A stretch of DNA of 64,000 nucleotides from Prochlorococcus sp. AG-388-A01 (GCA_003279945.1 QCGK01000001.1:302211-366210); one strand, 5' to 3'; counted from the stretch's first letter, positions 39,002-47,189 are shown. Numbers and translations: made by a program. The notes: generated by a model from the sequence alone, not told the origin.

Positions 39002-39715
39002 TTAAGTTATCGATAACTTCCAACGCCTCTTTAAATAATTGCAATATTCGCATGTTGATGAAGGTTTAGGAAAAGTATCCGATCGTAATAAATTGACCGT
39101 ATCAATTATTGTCTGTTCTACCCATGTTGTAGAGCACTCTAATCTAATCAGATGTACATCAAAATTTAATTGATTATTAAAAAACTCTTCATTTTTTTTT
39201 CCATTAAAATATAAAAGATATGCTTCTTTCGCAACTTTAAAACCATTTTTTTCAAAAAGCCACTGATACATCTCAAGTTGTCTCTTATAAGCTTTTGCAT
39301 ATTCATATTTATTAAAAGTCTCAGACCAATCAAAATTATTTCTTGATGTTGCTTTTACATCAACAATAATAAGATCGCCATTTTTTTTCTGCCAAATATC
39401 ATCCACAGCTCCACCAAAATCATAATGATGTTCGATTGACCTATACCTTATTCCTTGAAAATTACTTCTCCAACGTTCTAAATCTTTATGTTTAAAAGGA
39501 ACAGCATCAATACAATGATCAATAAATAAAGGATGAGGTTCCTGAATTCTTCTATAATGATCAAATTCATTTTTACATAAATTATCTACAGCTATATTTA
39601 AGGTAAATGGTAATGATGGCGGTTTTATTTGATATTTTTTATCAAGTACGCAACATCTTTGACAACTAAGATATTTCTCTATAGTAGTTCGACTTAATTT
39701 AATAATCTCGCTCAT
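39002..39715 (-). CDS. PD-(D/E)XK nuclease with Cas4/RecB-like cysteines
   Basis: Protein of 237 residues. The nuclease core shows D105 in FGGAVDD, D119 and K121 in LIIVDVKAT and the following QLEMY (Q146, Y150), the motif order of RecB-type nucleases. Cysteines lie at C18, C21 and C22 near the N-terminus and C222 and C225 near the C-terminus, the split arrangement used for a 4Fe-4S cluster in Cas4 and AddB proteins. No cas genes or repeats are nearby, so a CRISPR role is not supported. A DNA-repair or end-processing nuclease is more likely. Confidence 0.8.
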   Translation of the reverse strand: MSEIIKLSRTTIEKYLSCQRCCVLDKKYQIKPPSLPFTLNIAVDNLCKNEFDHYRRIQEPHPLFIDHCIDAVPFKHKDLERWRSNFQGIRYRSIEHHYDFGGAVDDIWQKKNGDLIIVDVKATSRNNFDWSETFNKYEYAKAYKRQLEMYQWLFEKNGFKVAKEAYLLYFNGKKNEEFFNNQLNFDVHLIRLECSTTWVEQTIIDTVNLLRSDTFPKPSSTCEYCNYLKRRWKLSIT

Positions 39716-39832
39716 TACGATTTCAATCTCATTTAAAAAAAATTTCTTACGTAAATTATAAGTCTTAATATTTTAGAAAATTTTGTTCTTAAGTTTATTC
39801 TGCTATAGAGTATTAAATAATATTTATTATTT

Positions 39833-40804
39833 ATGCGGATAATAAAGCAATCTGATAACTATTCCAAAGCAACATGGCTGAAAACCGATTTCCCAGCTCT
39901 TATAATTGATGATTTCATAAGTATTCAAGATTGTGAAAAACTCATTCTTGATGGCGAGAATTTTATAAAATCTCAGGCAAAAAGCAATTCAGTAATTCAT
40001 GGTGGAAGAGTTATGATTCCTTTTTCTTCAAATAAATTTAATGAGCTTGTAAAAGAAAGCAGGACTTGGGATAAATTTTCCAGAATATTTAGGAATAAAT
40101 GCTTTAAATTTATTATGAATGAATTAAACAATATCCAAAACTTATCAGAGATTTCCAAATCTTCTATAGAAGAATTTAAACATACAGAATTAAAAAAAAA
40201 AGATACTTTTAACATACTATCGAAATTTAATTTTGGAGATCTTGAAAAGAAATATAGTGCTTTATTAGAATATAAAATAGGTTCTATTCCACCTTATAAA
40301 TTATTATCCATATCACTTCTTAGAATTCTTGATACATATTTTAGAAGATTAATATCATTTAAAGATTATTTATTTAGGAAAAAGCCCCTAATACCACTGT
40401 TCGACTATAGCTTCTCAAGTAATGGTTACGGTAGAGAAATACATAGAGATTCTGATAACAGGTTAATAGTAGTGCTTTTATACTTAAATAATTTAGATAA
40501 ATATACTTTAGGCGGAGATCTTGAAATTTATAATATCAAAAAAGAAAAAATTAAAGACAACAAATACCCCCCTCAACCTAACAAAAAAGATTGTGATCTG
40601 GAGTACATCATAAAACCAAAAAGAGGACGGTTGGTTATGTTTGTTAATCAATTTAATTCATATCATGGCGTATCCGAAATGATAAATGACACAAGAGGTA
40701 GACATTTTATATATGGAGGTTTCACTTATCCAAGTTCAATATTTGTTAATAATAAAAGGCTTTTAAATACAAAATCAAAAACGGAAATGTTTTTATATAA
40801 CTAA
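39833..40804 (+). CDS. 2-oxoglutarate/Fe(II)-dependent dioxygenase (prolyl-hydroxylase-like)
   Basis: Protein of 323 residues. The C-terminal half has the double-stranded helix motifs: IHRDSD (iron ligands H204 and D206), GGDLEIY, GRLVMFVNQFNSYHGVSEM (distal ligand H278) and an Arg in RGRHF (R288/R290) for the 2-oxoglutarate carboxylate. The first 150 residues match nothing I know. The substrate is unknown; prolyl, lipid-linked or sugar-linked targets are possible. It is the last intact gene before the guaA-tail duplicate. Confidence 0.82.
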   Translation: MRIIKQSDNYSKATWLKTDFPALIIDDFISIQDCEKLILDGENFIKSQAKSNSVIHGGRVMIPFSSNKFNELVKESRTWDKFSRIFRNKCFKFIMNELNNIQNLSEISKSSIEEFKHTELKKKDTFNILSKFNFGDLEKKYSALLEYKIGSIPPYKLLSISLLRILDTYFRRLISFKDYLFRKKPLIPLFDYSFSSNGYGREIHRDSDNRLIVVLLYLNNLDKYTLGGDLEIYNIKKEKIKDNKYPPQPNKKDCDLEYIIKPKRGRLVMFVNQFNSYHGVSEMINDTRGRHFIYGGFTYPSSIFVNNKRLLNTKSKTEMFLYN

Positions 40805-40856
40805 AAATTCTATAAATGTAAAAAACTAAAAAATATAAAGAATTTAAAACCTAATG

Positions 40857-40912
40857 AATCAGATTATAACTGGATTCTTAAACTCCTTTTATTCCCACTC
40901 TATAGTACCGAG
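40857..40912. repeat. Duplicate of the guaA 3' end and flank (att-like, distal copy)
   Basis: These 56 bases align without gaps to 43180-43235, at the true guaA end, with about 45 of 56 positions equal. On the minus strand they still encode GTIEWE and the stop of GuaA, with silent differences (GGT ACT ATA against GGA ACT ATT). Upstream codons do not match. The two copies are offset by 2323 bases. Confidence 0.75.
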
Positions 40913-40956
40913 AAAAAGGGTAGTCATAAACGTAGTGATACCAACATGTTAGAGTC

Positions 40957-40994
40957 TATAATAACACACATTTTCCTGAGGGAAACCTTTTTTT
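40957..40994 (+). promoter_or_regulatory. TATAAT box followed by hairpin and T-run
   Basis: A perfect TATAAT at 40957-40962 stands 9 bases before a hairpin TTTCC-TGAG-GGAAA (40972-40985) followed by CC and seven T. The hairpin faces the plus strand. It could terminate the oxygenase transcript or a short RNA, or act as an attenuator in the leader of the gene at 41102. No clear -35 box. Confidence 0.45.
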
Positions 40995-41101
40995 AGATCA
41001 AATTTATTTAATAAAAACTTAAAATTTATTACTCTGTCACAGTAAATTAAACTATCACTTTAATATGAATCAATGAGAAGAAAAATTATCCTTGATATTT
41101 A

Positions 41102-41419
41102 ATGTTGCGACTTCTTCCACTCCCGATTTTTATTTGCATTTATCTATTCTCTTGGTGGAGATGTAAAAAAAATATTATCGCTAGCGATAAGCAACTAAAA
41201 CAATGCATTGATTGGGCATATGTAAAGAATTTACCTCTCCCACCAAAACCTTCATTTATCGAGTTCTATATTGTTTATGTTTCTTCTTTTTTTAAATTTC
41301 CTTTTGGGATAATTGTTCAACAACTACCTTTCTCAAAAAAAGTAAGATACTACGAAAGAGAAATGAAATTAATATTTGATAAATGGAATTTAGAAAAAAT
41401 TAAGAAAATAATTAACTAA
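41102..41419 (+). CDS. Hypothetical membrane-associated protein (105 aa)
   Basis: I do not recognise it. One N-terminal hydrophobic segment (LLPLPIFICIYLFSWWR, 3-19) is followed by a basic soluble part with PLPPKPSF and another moderately hydrophobic stretch (about 57-75). The C-terminus is a charged amphipathic helix. It lies inside the 2.3 kb interval bounded by the guaA-tail copies, and its stop codon is 1 base before a truncated nuclease-type reading frame, suggesting an old operon. Confidence 0.65.
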   Translation: MLRLLPLPIFICIYLFSWWRCKKNIIASDKQLKQCIDWAYVKNLPLPPKPSFIEFYIVYVSSFFKFPFGIIVQQLPFSKKVRYYEREMKLIFDKWNLEKIKKIIN

Positions 41420-41420
41420 T

Positions 41421-41597
41421 TTGTCTAGGAAACCAAAAAAAGAATTGTTAAAAATATCTTGTTGGAATTCAGATTGGGCAACTCCTACATCTAAGAGAGG
41501 TAAGTTTTTTATTGATAAATTTGATTCTGATATTATATGCCTTACAGAGGGATATGAGAATCTGCTCCCAAAAGTTAGTTACAACCCCATTTATTGA
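41421..41597 (+). pseudogene. Truncated endonuclease/exonuclease/phosphatase (EEP) family gene
   Basis: An open frame from TTG at 41421 reads ISCWNSDWATPTSKRGKFF and FDSDIICLTEGYENLLPK, the N-terminal pattern of EEP-fold hydrolases (metal-binding Asn and Glu strands). It then runs into the 3' end of the convergent TPR gene and stops at 41595-41597 after about 58 codons, while the family needs 220 or more. The break near 41573 therefore marks a rearrangement joint. No C-terminal part is seen elsewhere in the window. Confidence 0.7.
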
Positions 41598-42069
41598 AAA
41601 ACTCTTCTGCCGCTCCAAATCCTAAATCCATAGAAATTCGTAAATCCAAACAATAACCTTTCTTATCTCCTAAATAATTTTTAGTTGTTGCACGATCTAA
41701 ATAAAGTGCTCCAAAAGTAGGATCTAAATCTATCGCCTTATTTATAAATCCTAATGCTGCATAATGTTTTTTTAAATATCCATGAGACATAGAAAGCATT
41801 AAATAAACACGAGATTTAGATTTTGATGATAAGTTGGGGTATTTTTTTAAAATTTTCTGAAATTTCAAAATTGCTTGTTTGTTATTACCTTTATCAAATA
41901 TCTGAAGTGCATTTTCAAAATCGTAATTAAAAGAATCTGCTAATATTTTTTCTGAATATGAAATTATCATTACAGAACTTGATAAGACAATTAAATTTTT
42001 AATAATCAAAGGTTGCCCAAAAGGAATTAAAGATAATATTGCGCCAATAAAAGCAGTTCGTTTTTTCAT
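41575..42069 (-). CDS. TPR-containing secreted/anchored protein, paralogue 1
   Basis: Protein of 164 residues. Residues 1-45 form an N-terminal hydrophobic leader (MKKRTAFIGAILSLIPFGQ...) that may be a signal peptide or anchor. Two to three degenerate TPR helices follow (ALQIFDKGNNKQAILKFQKIL; HYAALGFINKAIDLDPTFGALYLDRA). The C-terminus ends with Cys. The first 16 residues match paralogue 2 almost exactly while the rest diverges. Function unknown; TPRs mediate protein contacts. Its 3' end overlaps the EEP fragment. Confidence 0.78.
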   Translation of the reverse strand: MKKRTAFIGAILSLIPFGQPLIIKNLIVLSSSVMIISYSEKILADSFNYDFENALQIFDKGNNKQAILKFQKILKKYPNLSSKSKSRVYLMLSMSHGYLKKHYAALGFINKAIDLDPTFGALYLDRATTKNYLGDKKGYCLDLRISMDLGFGAAEEFFNKWGCN

Positions 42070-42140
42070 ATCAAAATTTACTTTTAATTAATATACCAAC
42101 TGTAGAGAAAATGAACTTTATACGATTTCTCTTAAGAGAC
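42023..42140 (-). repeat. 118-bp promoter/leader module, copy 1
   Basis: Nearly identical (about 113 of 118 positions) to 42951-43068. It covers the first codons of the TPR gene, its ATG, an untranslated region with a TATATT-like -10 box on the minus strand, and a perfect palindrome TCTCTTAAGAGA at 42128-42139. Similarity stops at the same point in both copies. Confidence 0.85.
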
Positions 42141-42155
42141 AGTCAATTAGGTCAA

Positions 42156-42235
42156 TGACAAACCCGTGACAAACTGAGGGGGTGGAATCCCAGTATTTCC
42201 GTTTCTATCTCATACGTGACAAACTGGTGACAAAC
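42156..42235. repeat. TGACAAAC direct repeats in two 11-bp-spaced pairs
   Basis: TGACAAAC occurs at 42156-42163, 42167-42174, 42217-42224 and 42228-42235. Within each pair the spacing is 11 bp start to start, one helical turn; the pairs are 61 bp apart. They begin 16 bases beyond the 118-bp module. The layout suits cooperative protein binding. Confidence 0.75.
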
Positions 42236-42322
42236 CGAAGACTTCCATTCTTTATACTTTTCTCTGTAATTAGATGCACTAATTGTTGAGAATACGTCTT
42301 TAATTTCAATAACTTTTTAAAA

Positions 42323-42997
42323 TTAACAATTTTCCTTTATCCAACTTTTATTAGCATCCTCATCACCCAAAGAAAATGCTTTTTTTGCATCTGCACAAGC
42401 ACCTTTAATATCTCCAATATTCTCTTTAGATACACTTCTATTCGTATATGCTAATGCATATGCTGGATCAATTTCTATAGATTTTGTATAGTCAGATATC
42501 GCTCCATAATCATCTTTAATTTTGGATTTTGTATATCCACGGTTGTTATATGCTTTTGAATAATTTGGATCAATTTCTATAGATTTTGTATAGTCAGATA
42601 TCGCTCCGTAATAATCTTTTAAATCACTTTTAGCATTGCCACGATTGTAATATGCATCTACATCATTTGGATTAATTTCTATCGCTTTTATATAGTCAGA
42701 TATCGCTCCATAATTATCTTTCAGTCTTCTTTTTGCATTACCACGATTGTAATAAGCACCCCCACTAGGATTAATTTCTATAGATTTTGTATAGTCAGAT
42801 ATCGCTCCATAATTATCACCGTTTCTCCCCTTTTCCAAAGCACGATTAAAATAAAACGTATAAGTTTCTGCATTTACTTTTTCAGGTAAAGCAATCAAAC
42901 CTGTCGATGATAAAACTACACCAGTTTTAATTAATAATGGATGCCCTAATGGAATTAAAGATAATATTGCGCCAATAAAAGCAGTTCGTTTTTTCAT
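42323..42997 (-). CDS. TPR-containing secreted/anchored protein, paralogue 2
   Basis: Protein of 224 residues with the same leader (MKKRTAFIGAILSLIPLG...) and then four highly regular 34-residue TPR units, marked by GAISDY at 64, 98, 132 and 166, each followed by KSIEI-P or KAIEINP and NRG. The C-terminal unit ends in SWIKENC. The repeats are nearly identical at DNA level, pointing to recent expansion or conversion. A periplasmic or membrane-bound scaffold is plausible; no partner is evident. Confidence 0.85.
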   Translation of the reverse strand: MKKRTAFIGAILSLIPLGHPLLIKTGVVLSSTGLIALPEKVNAETYTFYFNRALEKGRNGDNYGAISDYTKSIEINPSGGAYYNRGNAKRRLKDNYGAISDYIKAIEINPNDVDAYYNRGNAKSDLKDYYGAISDYTKSIEIDPNYSKAYNNRGYTKSKIKDDYGAISDYTKSIEIDPAYALAYTNRSVSKENIGDIKGACADAKKAFSLGDEDANKSWIKENC

Positions 42998-43068
42998 ATC
43001 AAAATTTACTTTTAATTAATATACCAACTATGGAGAAAACAAACTTTCTACGATTTCTCTTAAGAGAC
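42951..43068 (-). repeat. 118-bp promoter/leader module, copy 2
   Basis: Second copy of the module at 42023-42140, in the same orientation and with the palindrome TCTCTTAAGAGA at 43056-43067. It drives paralogue 2. The few differences lie in the untranslated part. Confidence 0.85.
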
Positions 43069-43082
43069 GCTGAAAAAGTGCT

Positions 43083-43173
43083 ACGTAAAACTCACGTAAA
43101 ACCACCATATTTTTTATCGCCCAAATCCGCTGCTATGACATAACCACTATTTTGAATATATTTCACGTAAAAC
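43083..43173. repeat. ACGTAAAAC direct repeats beside the guaA end
   Basis: ACGTAAAAC occurs at 43083-43091, 43094-43102 (11-bp spacing) and 43165-43173, the last only 6 bases before the guaA-tail repeat. Position and phasing mirror the TGACAAAC set upstream of paralogue 1, with a different word. Confidence 0.75.
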
Positions 43174-43179
43174 CGATAA

Positions 43180-43235
43180 ATTCAAGTTATAACTGGGTTC
43201 TGAAAATCCGTTTATTCCCACTCAATAGTTCCAGG
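43180..43235. repeat. guaA 3' end and flank (att-like, gene copy)
   Basis: The proximal partner of 40857-40912. It contains the last codons of the intact guaA, its stop (43212-43214) and 32 bases of downstream flank. Conservation continues past the stop codon, so it is not explained by protein constraint alone. Confidence 0.75.
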
Positions 43236-44798
43236 AGGTTTGCTTGTAATATCATAAACAACTCTATTAACTGAAACTACTTCATTAACAATTCTATTTG
43301 CAATCCTCTCCAAAATCTGAAAAGGAATTCTTGACCAATCCGCTGTCATACCATCTTCACTAGATACACAACGTAAAACTATTGGCCATGCATATGTCCT
43401 TTTATCACCCATAACCCCTACAGTTTTAACAGGCAATAATACTGCAAAAGCTTGCCAAATATCATTATAAAGACCTGCTTTTTTAATTTCATCTCTCACT
43501 ATCCAGTCTGCATCTCTTAAACAATCAAGTTTTTCATTATTCACTTCTCCTAAAATTCTTATAGCTAAACCTGGTCCTGGGAATGGATGCCTTTTTATAA
43601 TTTCATCCGGCAAACCTAAAGCAGCTCCCAATTTTCTGACTTCATCCTTAAAAAGTTTTCTTAATGGCTCAACTAATTTAAATTGTAAATCTTTTGGTAA
43701 TCCACCCACGTTATGATGACTCTTTATTTTTACAGCTATTCTTTCACCTGTCTTAGGATCAATATTAGTACCAGCACTCTCAATAACATCAGGATAAAGA
43801 GTGCCTTGAGCTAAGTAATGAAAAGGGCCTAGTCTATTACTTTCTTCTTCAAATACTCTAATAAATTCTTCACCAATAATTTTCCGTTTTTGTTCTGGAT
43901 CGGTAATCCCTTTTAGTTTGGCAATAAACCTTTCCCTTGCATTAATATATTCAACCTTTATATGAAATTTCTTATCAAAAAAATTCATTAAAAATTCTGG
44001 TTCGCCTTTTCTCATAAAGCCTTGATCTATAAACATGCATGTAAGCTTATTTCCAATTGCTTTATTGAGAAGAAAAGCGAGAGTTGACGAATCAACTCCT
44101 CCTGACAAGGCAAGCAAAACTTTTTTATTGCCAACTCGCTCTCTTATCCTAGGAATAGTCTCCTCTATAAAGGTTTCGGTTGTCCAATCAGCAGCACAAC
44201 TAGAAATTTTATAAACAAAATTTTTAATTAACGTCATCCCGAACTCTGAATGAATAACTTCAGGATGAAATTGAACGCCAAATAATTTTTTTCTATCATT
44301 TGCAATTGCTGCATGTAGTGTGTTCTCGGTATGCGCAATTTTATTAAATCCATCAGGCAAACAATTTATTGAATCGCCATGACTCATCCACATTATAGAT
44401 TTATCTGCTACATCAGAAAGAAGGGCAGATTCTTGATCTATGTTGATAGGTGCTCTACCATATTCAGCTTTTTTAGTTGCTGAAATAACAGATCCTCCAA
44501 GTTCTTTGACCATTAATTGCATCCCATAGCATATCCCTAAGATAGGAATTCCTAAATTAAAAATTTTTTCATCACATTTAGGAGCATTTTGTTCATATAC
44601 AGAATTTGGGCCTCCACTCAAAATGATACCTTTAGGATTAATTTCATTGATATCCTCAATTGAAATACAATTACTTACCACAAGAGAAAAAACATTTGTT
44701 TCTCTAATTCTTCTTGCAATCAATTCAGAATATTGAGATCCGAAATCTAAAATTAATATTGAAGGATCTCGTTCTTTTTTTAAAGATGTTTGACTCAT
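43212..44798 (-). CDS. guaA: GMP synthase (glutamine-hydrolysing)
   Basis: Converts XMP to GMP. The N-terminal class I glutamine amidotransferase domain has the catalytic Cys in [12 protein letters not shown] and the His/Glu in [11 protein letters not shown]. The synthetase domain has the PP-loop [14 protein letters not shown], and the dimerisation domain ends KPPGTIEWE, as in the family. Length 528 is normal and the gene is intact, although its 3' end looks like an integration target for the adjoining island. Confidence 0.97.
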   Translation of the reverse strand: MSQTSLKKERDPSILILDFGSQYSELIARRIRETNVFSLVVSNCISIEDINEINPKGIILSGGPNSVYEQNAPKCDEKIFNLGIPILGICYGMQLMVKELGGSVISATKKAEYGRAPINIDQESALLSDVADKSIMWMSHGDSINCLPDGFNKIAHTENTLHAAIANDRKKLFGVQFHPEVIHSEFGMTLIKNFVYKISSCAADWTTETFIEETIPRIRERVGNKKVLLALSGGVDSSTLAFLLNKAIGNKLTCMFIDQGFMRKGEPEFLMNFFDKKFHIKVEYINARERFIAKLKGITDPEQKRKIIGEEFIRVFEEESNRLGPFHYLAQGTLYPDVIESAGTNIDPKTGERIAVKIKSHHNVGGLPKDLQFKLVEPLRKLFKDEVRKLGAALGLPDEIIKRHPFPGPGLAIRILGEVNNEKLDCLRDADWIVRDEIKKAGLYNDIWQAFAVLLPVKTVGVMGDKRTYAWPIVLRCVSSEDGMTADWSRIPFQILERIANRIVNEVVSVNRVVYDITSKPPGTIEWE

Positions 44799-44851
44799 GT
44801 ATAAAAGTTAGCTCAATTTATTTACAAAAGCATAATCAATCAAAATTAATC

Positions 44852-45964
44852 TCATTGAAATAAAGAAATGTACTTATTACCCTTAGTTCCAGCCCACCTT
44901 ATTTTTCTTTTTCTGTCAAAAATGATTGATGCGATTTCCATATCTGTTTTTACATACCTATTTACATATGTAAAAGAACGCTTTTCAATGGTATTTGATA
45001 GATTTAGGAATAATTTTTTAGCCATAGATTTATTAAATCTTTCAAGTAGTAATAAGGCATCTTCCAGAGTATTTAAATGAGATAATTTGACTATTATTTC
45101 AGGTGGTATTTTTTCTTGAACTGCTAAATAAACAAGAATCTCTATTCTTCCGTCAGCTAAATGATTATGCGTATGAAAGATACCGCCCGCTAATTTAATT
45201 AATTTTCCGTGATAACCAAAAAGAATTACCGTTTTAACATTTTTTATTGCAGCATCAACTATTAGTGGTCCTATCCAGTTACCAACTTTTATAATCGGCA
45301 ACTTAAGATTACAAGTTTTTGCCAAATTTAATCCATTTTCACCAATAACAAAAACAACTTTCCCTTTAAAGTCATTTTTAATTAATTTTGCTAGCTGAGT
45401 TTTTGCCTCTTCTAATTGATCGGGAGAAGCACTCGAATAAGTTTCAGCAGAAGTTCCAATAATAGATAATCCATTCACAATATCAAATGACTTATTACTA
45501 GTTCTTTCTGCTAAAAACTCCCCATTTGGAAAAATAATTTCTAAGTTTAAATAAAAACCCTGTGGAATAGTATCCAATAAATTTTCAAATATCACTTCTT
45601 TAGCAAAATTAGAAATGCATATCTCTGATGTCTTTTCTTTGATACCTACACCTGATCCAGCAATGATATTTATTGGATTTGTTTGAATTGGATTATTAAG
45701 AGAAATTTTTTCTAATGAGGCTATTGTCCATATTTCTAAGTTTTGAGTAATATCAAGATCTAATCCAGACTTTGCAAAGGAAATTCCTAATGCATGAGTA
45801 TTACCTTTAAGAAAACCAACAGAATGAATCTCGATTTTTATTTCTTTTTTTTCATTAGGAATTTTTATTAATTCATAATTATCAAATGGAAGCCCTACTA
45901 GTTTCTTTAATGCTGATCTAGCAGCTCCAGCAACCCACAAAGGTAAAGAAAATCCTTTTTTCAA
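44852..45964 (-). CDS. cbiD: Cobalt-precorrin-5B C1-methyltransferase
   Basis: Anaerobic-route cobalamin enzyme that methylates C1 of the corrin ring. It begins GFSLPLWVAGAARSALKKLVG, has IIAGSGVGIKE, the IIGTSAETYSSAS turn and VILFGYHGKLIKLAGGIFHTHNHLADGR, all CbiD hallmarks. The 370 residues are full length. It precedes guaA on the same strand with a 53-base gap. No B12 riboswitch-like element was noticed upstream. Confidence 0.95.
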   Translation of the reverse strand: MKKGFSLPLWVAGAARSALKKLVGLPFDNYELIKIPNEKKEIKIEIHSVGFLKGNTHALGISFAKSGLDLDITQNLEIWTIASLEKISLNNPIQTNPINIIAGSGVGIKEKTSEICISNFAKEVIFENLLDTIPQGFYLNLEIIFPNGEFLAERTSNKSFDIVNGLSIIGTSAETYSSASPDQLEEAKTQLAKLIKNDFKGKVVFVIGENGLNLAKTCNLKLPIIKVGNWIGPLIVDAAIKNVKTVILFGYHGKLIKLAGGIFHTHNHLADGRIEILVYLAVQEKIPPEIIVKLSHLNTLEDALLLLERFNKSMAKKLFLNLSNTIEKRSFTYVNRYVKTDMEIASIIFDRKRKIRWAGTKGNKYISLFQ

Positions 45965-46024
45965 ATCAAGTAATTGAAAAATATATAATGAGAACTAATC
46001 TAAGAATGACCTATTTAATACAAA

Positions 46025-47188
46025 GTGGCCATACAACAAAAATTATCATTGATGATTCCTGGACCCACACCAGTTCCAGAAAAAGTTTTACAAGCATTAA
46101 GCAAGCATCCAATAGGTCATCGTAGTAAAGAATTTCAAGATCTCGTAGAAAGTACTTCTAGCAATTTGCAATGGCTTCATCAAACTAAAAATGATGTTTT
46201 AACAATTACTGGAAGTGGTACTGCTGCAATGGAAGCTGGAATAATCAATACGTTAAGTAAAGGTGATAAGGTAATTTGTGGAGAAAATGGAAAATTTGGC
46301 GAAAGATGGGTAAAAGTTGCTAAGGAATTTGGGTTAGAAGTAATAAAAATTGATTCCGAATGGGGTACTCCTCTTAATCCAGAAGAATTCAAAAAAATAT
46401 TAGAAGAAGATAAACAAAAAGAAATAAAGGCGGTAATCTTAACTCATTCTGAAACTTCAACAGGTGTAATTAATGATCTAGAAACTATAAGCAAATATAT
46501 TCAGGAACACAACAAAGCATTGTCCATCATTGACTGCGTGACAAGTCTTGGAGCTTGCAATGTCCCTGTAGATGAGTGGAAATTGGATATTGTTGCCTCT
46601 GGATCACAAAAGGGATATATGATACCGCCCGGCCTTAGTTTTATAGCAATGAGCCAAAAAGCATGGGCAGCTGCAGAACAATCTAATTTACCAAAATTTT
46701 ATTTAAATTTAAAATCCTACAGAAAAAGTCTTTTAAGTAACAGTAATCCATATACTCCAGCAGTTAATTTGGTTTTTGCTTTAGATGAAGCTTTAAAAAT
46801 GATGCGGGAGGAAGGATTAGAAAATATTTTCCTCCGACACAACAAACACAAGTTAGCTATGAGCAATGCTATAAAAGCCTTAAATCTAAGATTATTTGCT
46901 AATGAAAAATGTTTAAGCCCTTCGATTACAGCAATAAGAACTGGAGAAATGGATGCAGAGAAATTTAGAAAAACAATAAAAAATAAATTTGATATCTTAT
47001 TGGCTGGTGGTCAAGATCACTTAAAGGGGAAAATATTTAGAGTGGGTCACTTAGGATATGTAAATGATAGAGATATCATTACAGTAATTACTGCTATTAG
47101 TAATGTACTTCTTGATTTAGGTCAAATAACAGCTAAAGAAGCTGGTGAAGCATTAGTGATAGCATCTAGATATCTCAATGCAAAATAA
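46025..47188 (+). CDS. Alanine/serine-glyoxylate-type aminotransferase
   Basis: Fold I PLP aminotransferase of 387 residues. The PLP lysine is in ASGSQKGYMIPPG. The start LMIPGPTPVPEKVLQALSKHPIGHRS is typical of the AGT/PucG group, once also called the soluble hydrogenase 42-kDa subunit. Likely reaction: alanine or serine with glyoxylate, useful in photorespiration. Start GTG. Confidence 0.9.
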   Translation: MAIQQKLSLMIPGPTPVPEKVLQALSKHPIGHRSKEFQDLVESTSSNLQWLHQTKNDVLTITGSGTAAMEAGIINTLSKGDKVICGENGKFGERWVKVAKEFGLEVIKIDSEWGTPLNPEEFKKILEEDKQKEIKAVILTHSETSTGVINDLETISKYIQEHNKALSIIDCVTSLGACNVPVDEWKLDIVASGSQKGYMIPPGLSFIAMSQKAWAAAEQSNLPKFYLNLKSYRKSLLSNSNPYTPAVNLVFALDEALKMMREEGLENIFLRHNKHKLAMSNAIKALNLRLFANEKCLSPSITAIRTGEMDAEKFRKTIKNKFDILLAGGQDHLKGKIFRVGHLGYVNDRDIITVITAISNVLLDLGQITAKEAGEALVIASRYLNAK

Positions 47189-47189
47189 G

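Noticed and set aside
39002..39715. Cas4 as evidence of a CRISPR system
   Set aside because: No cas1, cas2 or repeat array in the window; a RecB-type solo nuclease is simpler.
42450..42810. Possible CRISPR or iteron array
   Set aside because: The 102-bp periodicity is fully explained by TPR coding units.
45965..46024. Cobalamin riboswitch upstream of cbiD
   Set aside because: The intergenic space is only about 60 bases and shows no B12-box-like element.
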